From the NCBI GenBank assembly GCA_008360955.1, contig LUCM01002418.1:144834-208833 (forward strand): a stretch of 64,000 nt of DNA. Reading direction: 5' to 3'. The notes beneath the pieces were generated by a model. The model did no database searches and was not told the DNA's origin. It was given only the letters and a program-made list of their open reading frames with translations. Made by a program: the position numbers and the translations under genes. Shown one piece after another: positions 50,301 to 61,372 of the stretch. Source of the DNA: Fasciolopsis buskii (Eukaryota; Platyhelminthes; Trematoda; Plagiorchiida; Fasciolidae). Position 1 is the first letter of the stretch. Every line of letters begins with the position of its first letter.

Positions 50301-53300
50301 CGAGTATACATCGGTACTGAAATAGTACCGATACAAAAATACATGGGAATGCGAACAAAGACTGATCATATTCAGCGACAGGTAAAGGTTAAAAATAAAA
50401 GTTCTCCAAAATACCGAAAATAGCGAGAGTTTACATATATCGTGCCCGCGATGGCAAACAGTCAAGCACATGTCACAAAATCGAATTCAAGCGTTAAAAA
50501 ACCGATGTCAGTGAACAGATCATTGCTTCAAAGCATCTGATGCTGCCACAAGTCTAAGAATTTGTACTTTTACGAAACACCTTATTTTCACCACCTGATT
50601 GTGGATTGCTGCTTTAAAAAGCAGACTTTTAAGGCCTTGTACTTAAAATAATCTTAACAACCATCATTTTTTTATCGAACACTGCTTTTTCCTGATCGTT
50701 ACATTTTCGACCAAGTTAGCAAACTCTCGTCGGAAATCCGTTCACTGCTATGTTCTTAAAAGAGTGAACCAGGCGCGTTAATTGGAATGCTGTCTTCTCC
50801 GTCTTACATGCAATACTAAGGATTCTTAATGTTGTTGATGAATTTCCACCGTTGATTCGCAACGCAGTTCAAATAAATTAGTCACCTATATTAATTTGAT
50901 TGTGCGATATATGCGTAAGTCATAAAATAGCGCTAGTGTCCCAACGTTTTGCAACAGTGACAGGTAAAGATCTTCAAACACCATAAATAGATAGTTCGGA
51001 CGCAAGGCGCAAGCGATTACGGACTCCACAACACTCGTAGGCACTGAATAGGCAATGACAACAAAAACTGCATTTGATCAAGTAACAAACCAACGAAAAA
51101 TCTGAGTGGCACATTAAAAATGAACCGATCAGCTTCATGCGATCACCACATGATCCCGAGTTAAAAGACCCCAAGGCTGGTAAATTTTAGATCAGAAATC
51201 GAATAACTGAAAAGTTAGAGACAGCTTGTTTGATATCAACGCCTGGCATTCCATATTTCACTGTAACTAATCTTAATTCGTTGGCATCTAACGCACAGCT
51301 AGTGAACTTTGACAAAATGCTAGTTGCATTTTACGTGCCTCTGCTTAGACGCACGTGCGCCCAGGCGATCGTACTAGTGATACTAACACGCCTATCTGGT
51401 TCTGCGCTGGACACACAGACTACCTACACATCTGACTGCTACTTGCACACACATGAAAATAGATCGGCATCATCCTGAAAGCTGTCGCTGGAAATTATCA
51501 TATACTAACTTGGTCACCTTTTCAAGAAGGATATTCACTTCGCCTACCCGCTATTAAATTAACATTTTGACTTGATGCTATGGTGATTCCAATTCAAACG
51601 AGCAGCGCAGCTCTCCGTCTGCAAAAACAAGGAGATAAAGAATTTGGAATGATTAAAAATCTCCGGCGATAGGTAATGTCTATGCAGCCGAGTTTGACGG
51701 TGCACCTAATGCAACTATAATGGTAGTCTTGTCCATCATAGGGTTTCGCTCAGTTTAGACGGATTGACAATGAGGTGAGATACCGGCGTGACTACACAAA
51801 TACCACCGATCGAAACAATTGTTCATTTTCTCACAAATACCCCGCATTTGTCACTCCTCCCCTTCCAGATGCTCACTATAAATGTTCCGGGGATTTTCCT
51901 CAGTTGGTCATGGGATATTTGTGTGACCGTTCAGAATTTTGCATTATCTCGGTATACAATGTATATTTGGAGAAATATTCTGCATTTTCGGAAAAATATG
52001 GAATACTAGTGAATTTTTCATTTACGTCCGAAAATACAGTGTGTAGATCGAACTGATAATAGTTTATTTTCCTAGTAGAAGGCTCATCTGAAAAAATCAG
52101 CCAATTCCGGTTTTCTCAGGGACTATCTCTCGGTATGCATACAAGTGTTCCGCACAAAAAATGTATTATTCGTATCGAATTCCATGCATGTCAGCATTAG
52201 GTGGCAATCTGGGCACTGTCTCACTCTAAGTGGTTATGCTGAAGGTGTGTAAATTGTCCACGCCAGATTAGACTATGGCCAGCCGGAAGAAGATTCAGAC
52301 TGTCTGAACTAAGGCTAGTACCAACCACAACAATATATGGCGGATGAATTCAAACTGACACGAGCCCGACCACAGGATTCTAACCGTCTCGCAATGTCGG
52401 CAACGATGGTCAACAGTATAGGAACTGCATTTTAAGAGCATCGTGTGATGCCTGCAACGTGGCTCGCATTGCACATGGTTCATCACGGTAAAATGAATGT
52501 AAATATTCGGTGCTCACGTTCGTAAGGACGATCAAAATTGGCATTGTCTTCTATCTGATCACGGCTTTTCCTCAAAGGAAGTTAACCCCGACGTTTTGGC
52601 TCATGTATTTATTACTGGTACCTTCGATGATGAATATCTGATTGACTTGTATGAATCCGACAATTTTCTTCGAAAGTATTTGAGCAAATTGTGGAAAGAC
52701 CAATCAAATATCGTAGGAGTCTCGGTTTTTGATGATACTCTGATCCACAGGTAGACTAGCGCTGCTAATCTTAAGCCTGGGCATTCGATTCGGTACCCGC
52801 TACTACACAGTCCTTTTAAAACTTAACAGCGGAAACTAACAGTAAACTCAGGTCTGTGATCGATAAGCTCTACACACAATGTCAAGGTGATTCAAAAGTT
52901 CGAAGGAATCAAAATGAAAACTACTGATATCAGTTACCTGAGGCTAATTACCAGATTGCGCTTTGAAACATTCCCTCTTACAAGTTTGCCCTTTATGACC
53001 GCCATTATCTAACGTTCAGTGAAAATCCTCTTACGAAAGCAGGTGCATCTTGGCGATATAATTCAAAATTTTAAGCGCTCTAAGACCTCGTTTTGTCGCT
53101 TCAATTGGGAAACAATTCACTAGCAAGGATGAAGATCATGAGCGGTGGTTTAATGACCAAAGGAAACAATACCTTCAATATACCAATAGTCAGTGCAGTC
53201 ATTGCTTCTGATTTGCTTGGTTGAGTTGTCTCCATGGGAAGCGTGAAGACAGCAGAAGTTTTGATCAGAATATTTTTAAACAGACAGCACTCGCCAAATC

Positions 53301-55040
53301 TGACCATGCAAATGAATCGTAGTTATCATTCGTGATTGGAGCAATCCTCCAGCCGTGCGTGTCTGATTGTTCATGCACCTGACCCATTGTCTGTTACCTA
53401 GAGAAGGCACTTCCAGACAAAACTGGAGCAACGATCATGCTCTGAAGAGTGCGTTATTTTCACAAGTACCAGCTGAGATCAAACCTCGGTTTATGTAAGT
53501 CAGTAACAAAGTCCGAAGCCGTCAGTATTCGACAATAAAGTGTTGCCCCGGTTGCGCACAAATGAAACATTGGGCTAGTGTCCAATCGAGATACCTGCAA
53601 TTCGATACAACTAAATAATGTCATTTCATTTCGCCGAGTTTGCCGCTGTAATAATTTCTAAGATACACAGTACTTTATTACTTATCAGTGCTTTTGGCGA
53701 CCAGTAAGAGATGTTAACCTGCCAGGAAACGGAATCATATCCTCTTCATTCTGTAGTAAATGAAATTCAATATGGAATGCTGTCAAGGCGACCGACTGAT
53801 CCAATTATACGGTGTAAAATAGTTCTAAGCGGAATAAAAGAAGGTTATGGGAAGGGGAATCGAAAGTCTCTGGCTCGACGAATTTGTTGGCATTGGGGGG
53901 TTTGAAGGATGTACAGCAACAGTGACTCACTGTCGCACAACGAACTTGAATCCAAGTCATAAATCCTATGTCCTATGCCAGGGTGTTCATGGGGACTTAT
54001 TTTGAAACCAACGTGGATTTTGCGAATATATCTAACTTGTAAACGAGACGAACTGCTTCCAACCAGCAAACTGATCAAACCTTTTGTATTTCAGATGTTG
54101 ACAAAATGCTTCTGTTGCGAAGACGTTTCACAAGTAGGCCATCGATTATGGAAACCAGTTCTGCGCAGCTGAATTGTTATGTTCATTAGAGAGTATTGTG
54201 ATTCGCTTTCTTACTTTATTGCCTCGTTATCGATATGCTGGTGTCATGGTAGAGAAATTAGTGTGCATAACGAAAGATAATCTAGCACCACCTGGTGTGA
54301 AACTGCTGTCGATTTTAGTTACCCTCATGTGTAATTGTTTGGTAGTACCAAATTTTTACATTTGACTGCAAAAGGAAGCGTGACCTCTTTATTCAAATCG
54401 AGAAAAACGGGTATATCCTTGTAGTTACTTAGCTCTACCCAGCGACTTATGTTAAGTTTGGGAAATTAAGGACTCAGTAATAAAGATCAAGGGCTCCAAC
54501 AATGCTCCGCTGCCATCTCATTTTAAGTCAATTTCGAATAACGAGGACACCAGCGGGGCTTAAGGCTGAGGCCAGTAACCCAGTGGTTCCGCCACCAGCT
54601 GTACACACCCAGGGTGAACTCGACACGCAAACCAAGTCAACCGGGACACTTGATAGAATGGTTTCCGTACCCCGTCCAGATTTTTATGGGGGTTCTGATC
54701 GCTGAGCTTGGTATTTAGATAGCAAACGTCTCATCGCCTGTCGCCCTGACATGATGCCGTACAAATCGGTGACGAATTACAAATATAAGCGCCCCGAAGA
54801 CGGCTAAGCTCCCACAATTCAAAGGCATTGATATTGTCACCCATGCTTATTTCCGAGTAAAATACCTGTCTCAAGCTATTTTTAACTCTACTTTGATTGG
54901 TTTAAACGATATGTCGCCTCGGACACTGCTGTCCTCTGATTGGGTGGTTTTCATACCTTTATACTCAATCGTAAGGTTGCTACCCTTCCTGACTACCTAG
55001 CAATAAATGTATAAGCACATAACGTTTTTCCACCGTTTGC
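44330..55040. other. Long stretch with no gene recognised
   Basis: About 10.7 kb in which all open frames are below 95 codons and none has a recognisable domain. A GC-richer frame of 67 codons occurs at 54502-54705. No LINE, PLE or SINE similarity noticed. Could be a large intron or intergenic DNA. Confidence 0.45.
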
Positions 55041-55042
55041 TT

Positions 55043-55105
55043 GCTGCCCTAGCTGAAGTCAGTAAGTACTTAACGTTCGTTCCGGTGTTCGTATCCCGGG
55101 CTTTC
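55043..55105 (+). repeat. Weak tRNA-like relic
   Basis: TAGCTGAAGTCAG (55050-55062) resembles an A box and TGTTCGTATCC (55086-55096) a B box with one key change. The spacing of 36 bases is shorter than at the other tRNA-like sites, so support is weak. Confidence 0.25.
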
Positions 55106-58100
55106 AGTGAATGTACCGATCAACGGCCTGATTGTTGTGCGATTACCAATTAAAGGCTCACTTGTGCGTCCAGTTTGCTTTCTGTGCCCGACGTGCTACA
55201 TTCCGATAAGTGCTCTGCCCTTCACTCGTCAGCCTTTGTGGACATATTTTCAAAGGGCCTGAAACTCTTGTGCCTATATTGTGCTTCGTGATATCAGGTG
55301 TCGACGTCCTGTGCCCTTTGTTTCCATAGTTTTGCAAATCAGACGGCACAACAAGTCACAAGTAGTCGGAAGTATCACGACGACGAGAAATGAGACCCAA
55401 ATAAAAACGATGTCATCCTTACTGGATCAGCTAATGAGTTCAAATGAGCATGTGTGTGCAAATTTTTTAAGTAAATTTTAATCAAGACGTCGGCTTTTTC
55501 AAAACTTCTTTTGAAAGTAGAGCTCGTATAGTTTTTCAGTCTTAACAATGAGTGCTACATGAATTCATCGTTGCATACAGTTGCCCAAACCAGGTAACTC
55601 GAGACTGAATGGAATACATCTAAATTCAAAATGATTCAGATAATCAGCACGATGAATCATGCAAAACAGTTCGACACCCCAGCCATATGTGAAGCGGAGC
55701 TTCGTTTGTTGTTGTTTCTGTTCTTGATCAGGCTCAACGAAACAAGGTCCTATTGACAAGTGATCCTTCCCTGAACTCTTACCTGGAATCACTTGCCCGG
55801 CGGCTGATGGCTGCTTCATCATCTCCTCTTTATCGCTATTAATTTGGTTATTGATCTTCATAACTCACTTTCACAGCTCCCTTTCTCATGACTTTAACTC
55901 GCTCATCTCGTATTTAGGAGGCCAGTCAGCTTTATTGAGTCTTCTACCCCAGGTGTCGGACATTTTTACTGCAGTCTTCTTTAATTCCCCGAACTGCTTA
56001 GCTTTTGAATACCCTTAATCTGTCCGTATATTCAACGAGCTGCAATTCTTCCTTCTTTAAAAGCAGAACTACCACTTGAAAGATCCTCACTTGCATTCCG
56101 TTCACAGTAGATTTTTATCGAGTTACCGTAAATCGCATTCTTCAGGAAAAGACGTAAACACTATCGCTCCCAGCACCAGTAACTTGCTTAAGAACCTAAT
56201 AAAATCTCGTAATAGTGTATTTCTCGCTGGCATTTTTACTGTCGGGATTTAGTCGATTATCCTAGATGTTTTTCCCTCGATTCTGTTTTCATCGAAACAT
56301 AGCTCATCTTCATTAATAAATATGATCCACTTCTCTCCAACCAAACGCCAGCTAAGATGAACATAGTTTTGTTGCCATTTGCCCTCATTAGTTCAGCATT
56401 TTAAAGGTAATTATCAATGAAAAAGGGCTATTTATAGTAGTCGCCTCAGAGAAAAAGCTCAGTCAGGACTTTCAACAGTTTCCACCAATTTGACCTCATC
56501 GGCAGACTGTAATTCGCAAAACGGATAATACGGTGAATGGCACTGATAAATGGTAAGCACCGGACACTAAAGAGTTTTGACCTACATTATCATCATCATC
56601 AAGACATCTGGCTAATCTTATCATGATTACAAATCAACCGCTACCTAATACACACATTTCTGACGTGATTGCCGGACTTCACGTTGCAAAGTTGAAGACT
56701 CCTTTACCATGTGAGAAGAACCAAATGCAATTTATCCCAACGGTGGTACCTCTCTTTGAAGGCAAACTTCTATTTTCTCACTCTAGTATGATCTTTCCTA
56801 AGCTTATTTTTGAAATGGCATTGATAAGTCCATTTGCATTCTACATAGAGTACGGTCAAGTAGTCTTGTTACCAGTGAACCTGATCAAATCGAATTCGAA
56901 AAATTTACTTTGAAGGTTGTCAACAGACACCATAATGGAAATTACGGGGAGATATTGGCTAATTTAGTCACGCTCATGCGTTGCTCACTAAGTTTCATAG
57001 CGTCTGGTAGCTCATCCAAACCCAATATATTCCCAAGACCACTGTTTGGAATCTAGCATCACGTATGTAAGAGAGTTCATCCTGTGAAGATCGAATGGTT
57101 TTTTGGTTTGGGCCGATCACGAAGTCAACGGTGAAGCTTCGTAAATCTTCGTGGTAAACACAAACCTTATATATACAACAAAGACAACCTAACTGATTGC
57201 CAGTCTGTTTAAGTCACCGAAGCTCTAAGGCAAAACGAAAGGAAAAGGATTAGGTGTAATGTGGAACCTTGTATTCACATCGGGCACTTCAGCATCGCTC
57301 ACTCTCCTCGTCTCTCTGAAAGGTGCACCGCACCAGTCTATCTCACTATACAGTGACCTACCGATGCGATGCACTCTTCTTTCAGTTTTGCATACAAACA
57401 GGGATAAAGAAAGATGAACCCAGCTTTCCCATTGGTCTGAATACAACCGGTGATCTGAACATGCGGTCGCGTACGGCCTGTCCCATTCACCTGTCTTAGG
57501 CTCAACAAGGGGGGCTGAGTGACACAAAACAGCGGTGTTCTGCTCGGGAGCCTCTGTACCGATTTTCAATGTTTACTGGCTATGGAGCGCGATGCGGACC
57601 CAAATAGATGGTCATGATAAATGTCCTGCACAGGAGGAAGACGAAATACTGAATAAGTTAGCACCTAGATAAGTCGTTAGGAGATTCCAAATACCGATCA
57701 TGAGAATATCCGAAAAGCACGTGATCAAGACCAGATTAGTTAAGGTTTCCCCATAATTTTGATGACAGTAGCGCTAAATATCTGCTCATAAGCATAGAAA
57801 AAGGACGTAATGAAACTTGAACTATACGACTCGAGTAGATCAGTTGCACTGGTTACACGATCACTGGAACAACTTTAAAATGTACTTCCCTTAAAAAGAT
57901 TGATTAGTGTGTTAACTGCGATCTCAGTGCGCTGTAGGGTGCTTCTTAGACTTTTAGTGAAAATTAATGGCATGCAAATCAGCACCTCTTAAGTTCGCCG
58001 CTGACGGCAATGAAATTGAAGTCCATGGAAGAGATATCATCCCGCTAGTTTTCTCTTAAAAACATTCCGTGAGCAAACATGTACTTTGTTGCTTGAAAAA

Positions 58101-58130
58101 TCTCACGGAACACATGGAGAACAACACAAG
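55106..58130. other. No gene recognised
   Basis: Unassigned frames of 98 codons (minus, 55565-55861; hydrophilic first half) and 114 codons (minus, 57225-57569; in a GC-richer patch). Neither shows a domain or convincing splice sites. No transposon similarity noticed. Confidence 0.35.
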
Positions 58131-59036
58131 GTGGCGAACAAGCTCGTTTTCAGATATTCTTATTCATGCCAATATATAACATTAATTATGGTTTGCAGTC
58201 ACATCAGTTCACAACTCTAAGAATGCGTCTGTGTGTATGTGTAATTGATCAATTTGTCACACGATCAGGTTGTAGACCACTTGTCGGATAATGACAAGTG
58301 GGCCAGGGAAGTTTAAGAGTCTGGACAAATTGTTTCTGAGCCCATAGAAGGCGAACGGGGTATAAAAACGGATAGATACGAATTCGGCTGTGTTCAAGAT
58401 GCGACACTTGACAGTCTTCGATTGTCCGCTCCTAACTTTGTGAATGGTGCCGAAAAGCACTTGTCACGTTTACTGAGTGTTTGACTCGACAAGGTGTGAA
58501 CACTACCGCGCTAGTGATTTGCTTAATTGTTCCTGTACTCAACTAAGCCGGGTGGTGTTCACGGACGCGATCGGACAAACGCCTGGTCGTGCGGCCAATA
58601 TACCTGGTCCCACAGGAACAGGTGAATGAATACACACAGAATGAGGCTGCAGAATCTGGCAGTCTGCCCTTTAGTTGAAACATGATCGGTTTGATGTGAA
58701 TAGTTTTTAAACTGTGCAGCAAAGAATGTTCAACTGATTGAACTTGACAGTCTCCGTTGGATAATTTCCGCTTCCGTGTCACCTTTGAAAGGCAAACGAA
58801 CGTATACGGTTTCTTTACTGGTCCTATATTTACTTTGTCTTACTTCGTGTTTTTCCATAGTTTTATTTATGAATCTTTCGGGGTATCCATTTTGTACGAA
58901 TACGCTCCGCAGGAAACAAAGTTCATTTTCAATTGTGTCGTCCGTACATATTCTTCCTGCTCTATCAACTAAGCAGCATATTAGGTTCCTCTTCGGTTCT
59001 AACGGCACAAAGCTGTGAGAATGAATATACTGTCCG
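58131..59036 (-). repeat. Left inverted arm (pLTR-like) of the Penelope-like element
   Basis: Complementary to 60415-61351. It covers the last part of the reverse transcriptase, the linker, the GIY-YIG domain and the 3' untranslated region. Similarity starts at GTGGCGAACAAGCTCG (58131) and stops abruptly at CGGACA/TGTCCG (59031-59036), where the plus-strand copy begins. Confidence 0.85.
58257..59036 (-). pseudogene. Penelope-like element C-terminal fragment: RT end plus GIY-YIG endonuclease
   Basis: Minus strand. The first open piece (to 58730) carries the end of the reverse transcriptase region, with SFVPLEPKRNLICCLVDRAG, DDTIENEL and LPFKGDTEAEII, the conserved linker of this element type. 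After a frame change, 58782-58543 encodes the GIY-YIG start, VYSFTCSCGTRYIGRTT, followed by RRLSDRVREH with the expected Arg. A TAG follows REHHPA. A third piece (58460-58257) holds KVRSGQSKTVKCRILNTAE and LLNFPGPLVIIRQ, the usual end. The linker is better preserved here than in the plus-strand copy. Translation is interrupted at least twice, so it is non-functional. Confidence 0.85.
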
Positions 59037-59039
59037 AAA

Positions 59040-61196
59040 AGGAAAGGTTCATCGCCTACGCTCATTCAATAAGGGAAAAATAATTGGAGCGATTACGTTC
59101 AGCGCTGGGGAAAAACGTCAATCCAGACAAACCTAGTGGTGAGTTCCCGTCGGATCCGAAAAGATTCGTCCACAAACTATGTCTTCTGTAAGCCTGATAA
59201 AGAGATTGCTTTGAAGTCCTATTCATTAGGACCGAAATTCTGCTGCCCATCCAACAAAACCAAGCAACTAGATATGGAAGTTGAATTTTAAAATCTGTTT
59301 AGTCAGCTGTTGGATCTGATGCCGTCCTCTCCGGACAGTTTAGAGAAACTTAAAATCCGATCTCGTCAACTCATGTTAGCAATATCGTACGACAGACGAG
59401 TAAAGCAGAGATTAGTAACGCAGTGAGCACTTGAAACATCTAAAGAAACTACAAACAAACAACGAAATAATGTTGACCAAACCAGTCAAGGAGTGGTTTG
59501 TTCATCTCAATAAGTTGGACTACATTGAGAAAAATAAATAGAAACTGGGCGCACGAGTTCAAAATTCACAAAGATTCCAACCGAAAAGGATAGGGACAAC
59601 TCAAACAGAAAAATCAATTTCTGAGATTACAACCCTTATAACAGAATGGAATGATTGACGCCTTAACTTTTGAGCGGATATGACCCACGGGTACAACAAT
59701 TCCTAGATTGTACGGCCTACCGAAGGTGCACGAAGACGGAGCTCCGTTGAGGCCTATTTTGGACATGTGTAATTCTCCGTATCACGTTTTACCTAAGTGG
59801 TCAGCCAGCCTACTGGAACCAGTCAGGGCAGTCCTTTTTAGACATAGTGTGCGAGATGCATTTCATCTCACGGAAACTATTAAGTGCCTACGTCTTGAAG
59901 AGAAGCAGATGTTATCACTGGATGTAGTTTCTCTGTTTACGAATGTTCCGATTAGCGATACTATTAGTTACATTTGCGAGTACATTCAAGATAACAACAT
60001 CTCCAAAGGAATCCCATTGGATGAACTGAGACAGAAACGCCTACTCTTTGTGTGCACAAAAAATGTTCAATTTCAATTCAATGGTGAAATATACCGGCAA
60101 AGGACGGAAAAGCAATGGGAGGTCTCCTCTGGGACATTGTTTGCTGATATCTTTATGCTCCAACTAGAGATAATGAACTGCGCTCACCAATCAGGCACTG
60201 TACCTTATACAAACGTTATGTTGATGATATACTATGTGTTGCAGAGCAACATGTAGACGTAAACCACATGTTACACACGTTTAACTGTCCATCCAAACGT
60301 ACATTTTACACTAGAAAAGGAAGCAGACCATAGTTTAGCATACTTAGATGTGTACATAAGACGAAGGCAGGACGGATCTGCACAACTATCAGTCTAGAGA
60401 AGGGCAACTCGGGACGGACATATATTCATTCTTCACAGCTTTGTTGCCGTTAGACCGAAGAGGAACCTAATATGGGCTTAGTTGATAGAGCAGGAAAATA
60501 TGTACGGACGACACAATTGAAAATGAACTCTGTTTCCTGCGGAGCGTATTCGTACAAAATGGATAAACCCCGAAGATTCATAAATAAAACTATGGAAAAA
60601 CACGAAGTAAGACTCAAAAGTAATAGGACTAGTAAAGAAAAACCCGTTAACGTTGGTTTGCCTTTCAAAGGTGACACGGAAGCGAATTACACAACGGAGC
60701 ACTGTCAAGTTCAATCAGCTTGAACATTCTTTGCTGCACAGTTAAAAACTATTCACATCCAAACCGATCATGTTTCCAACTTAAGGGCAGACTGCCAGAT
60801 TTCCGCAGCCTCCATTCTGCTGTCGTATTCATCGCCTTTTCCTGTGGACAAGTATATTGGCAACCGCAGCCGACCAGGCGTCTGTCCGATCGCGTTCGAG
60901 AACACCTCCCGGCTTAGTTGAGTACAGGAACAATTAAGGCAATCACTAGCGCGGTGTGTTCACACCTTGTCGAGTCAAACCACTCAGTAAACGTGACAAG
61001 TGCTTTTCGCACCATCTACAAAGTTAGGAGCGGACAATCAAGAACTGTCAAGTGTCGCATCTTGAACACAGCCGAAGCCGTATCTATCCGTTTGTGTAAC
61101 CCCCTCTATGGGCTCAGAAACAATTTGTCCAGACTCTTAAACTTCCCTGGCCCACTTGTCATTATCCGACAAGTGGTCTACAACCTGATCGTGTGA
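59040..61196 (+). pseudogene. Penelope-like element polyprotein: N-terminal region, RT and GIY-YIG, decayed
   Basis: Plus strand. An N-terminal region is readable in pieces: LRSALGKNVNPDKPSGEFP, then KPDKEIALKSYSLGPKFCC, then SPDSLEKLKIRSRQLMLAI. The region before the polymerase (from 59460) keeps NEIMLTKPVKEW. The reverse transcriptase core starts with LYGLPKVHEDGAPLRPIL and has MLSLDVVSLFTNVP (59708-60256). The AMGSPLGP-type block is scrambled by a frameshift, but RYVDDILCVAEQHVDVN is intact in another frame with catalytic YVDD at 60217-60228. The linker (60541-60700) keeps FINKTMEKHEVR and LPFKGDTEA. GIY-YIG is recognisable but damaged (SCGQVYWQ), then RRLSDRVREH, a TAG, and the C-terminal LLNFPGPLVIIRQ. 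Several frameshifts and stops make this a dead copy. Confidence 0.88.
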
Positions 61197-61351
61197 CAAA
61201 TTGATCAATTACACATACACATAGACGCATTCTTAGAGTTGCGAACTGATGTGACTGCAAACCGACAATTTCAATTGAACCATCTCTACATCATAATCAA
61301 TGTTATATATTGGCATGAATAAGAATAACTGGAAACGAGCTTGTTCGCCAC
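60415..61351 (+). repeat. Right arm of the Penelope-like element
   Basis: Inverted copy of 58131-59036. The right arm carries a short extra sequence near 61263-61290 (between CTGCAAACC and ATCATAATCAATG) that is absent on the left. The last clear match is CGAGCTTGTTCGCCAC (61336-61351). Confidence 0.85.
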
Positions 61352-61372
61352 GTACTTTGTTGTCTTCGAAAT

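Larger units (their letters stand above)
58131..61351. mobile_element. Composite Penelope-like element with inverted 3' copy
   Basis: A plus-strand Penelope-like retroelement (59038-61351) is preceded directly by a minus-strand copy of its own 3' third (58131-59036). Penelope-like elements encode one protein joining a telomerase-related reverse transcriptase to a GIY-YIG endonuclease, and their copies are often joined to a partial tandem or inverted second copy (pLTR). That is the arrangement here: the arms are 906 and 937 bases, about 90% identical by eye with several single-base indels, and enclose the 5' part and reverse transcriptase of the main copy. Both copies carry frameshifts and stops, so the unit cannot make protein. 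Confidence 0.88.

Noticed and set aside
52752..52795. tRNA-like A and B boxes
   Set aside because: GCATTCGATTC resembles a B box, but the only A-box candidates are 24-29 bases upstream, too close.
57225..57569. 114-codon minus-strand frame as a gene
   Set aside because: GC-richer patch but no domain, no convincing splice sites, no similarity I recognise.
58131..61351. Hammerhead ribozyme inside the Penelope-like arms
   Set aside because: Such ribozymes are known in Penelope-like elements, so I looked for CTGATGA with GAAA. The closest is CTGATGTGAC near 61244, with no stem II or GAAA in the right place.
58081..61362. GTACTTTGTTG at 58081-58091 and 61352-61362 as a target-site duplication
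   Set aside because: The right copy abuts the arm but the left copy is 39 bases away from its arm, and the right copy can be aligned as weak continuation of arm similarity.
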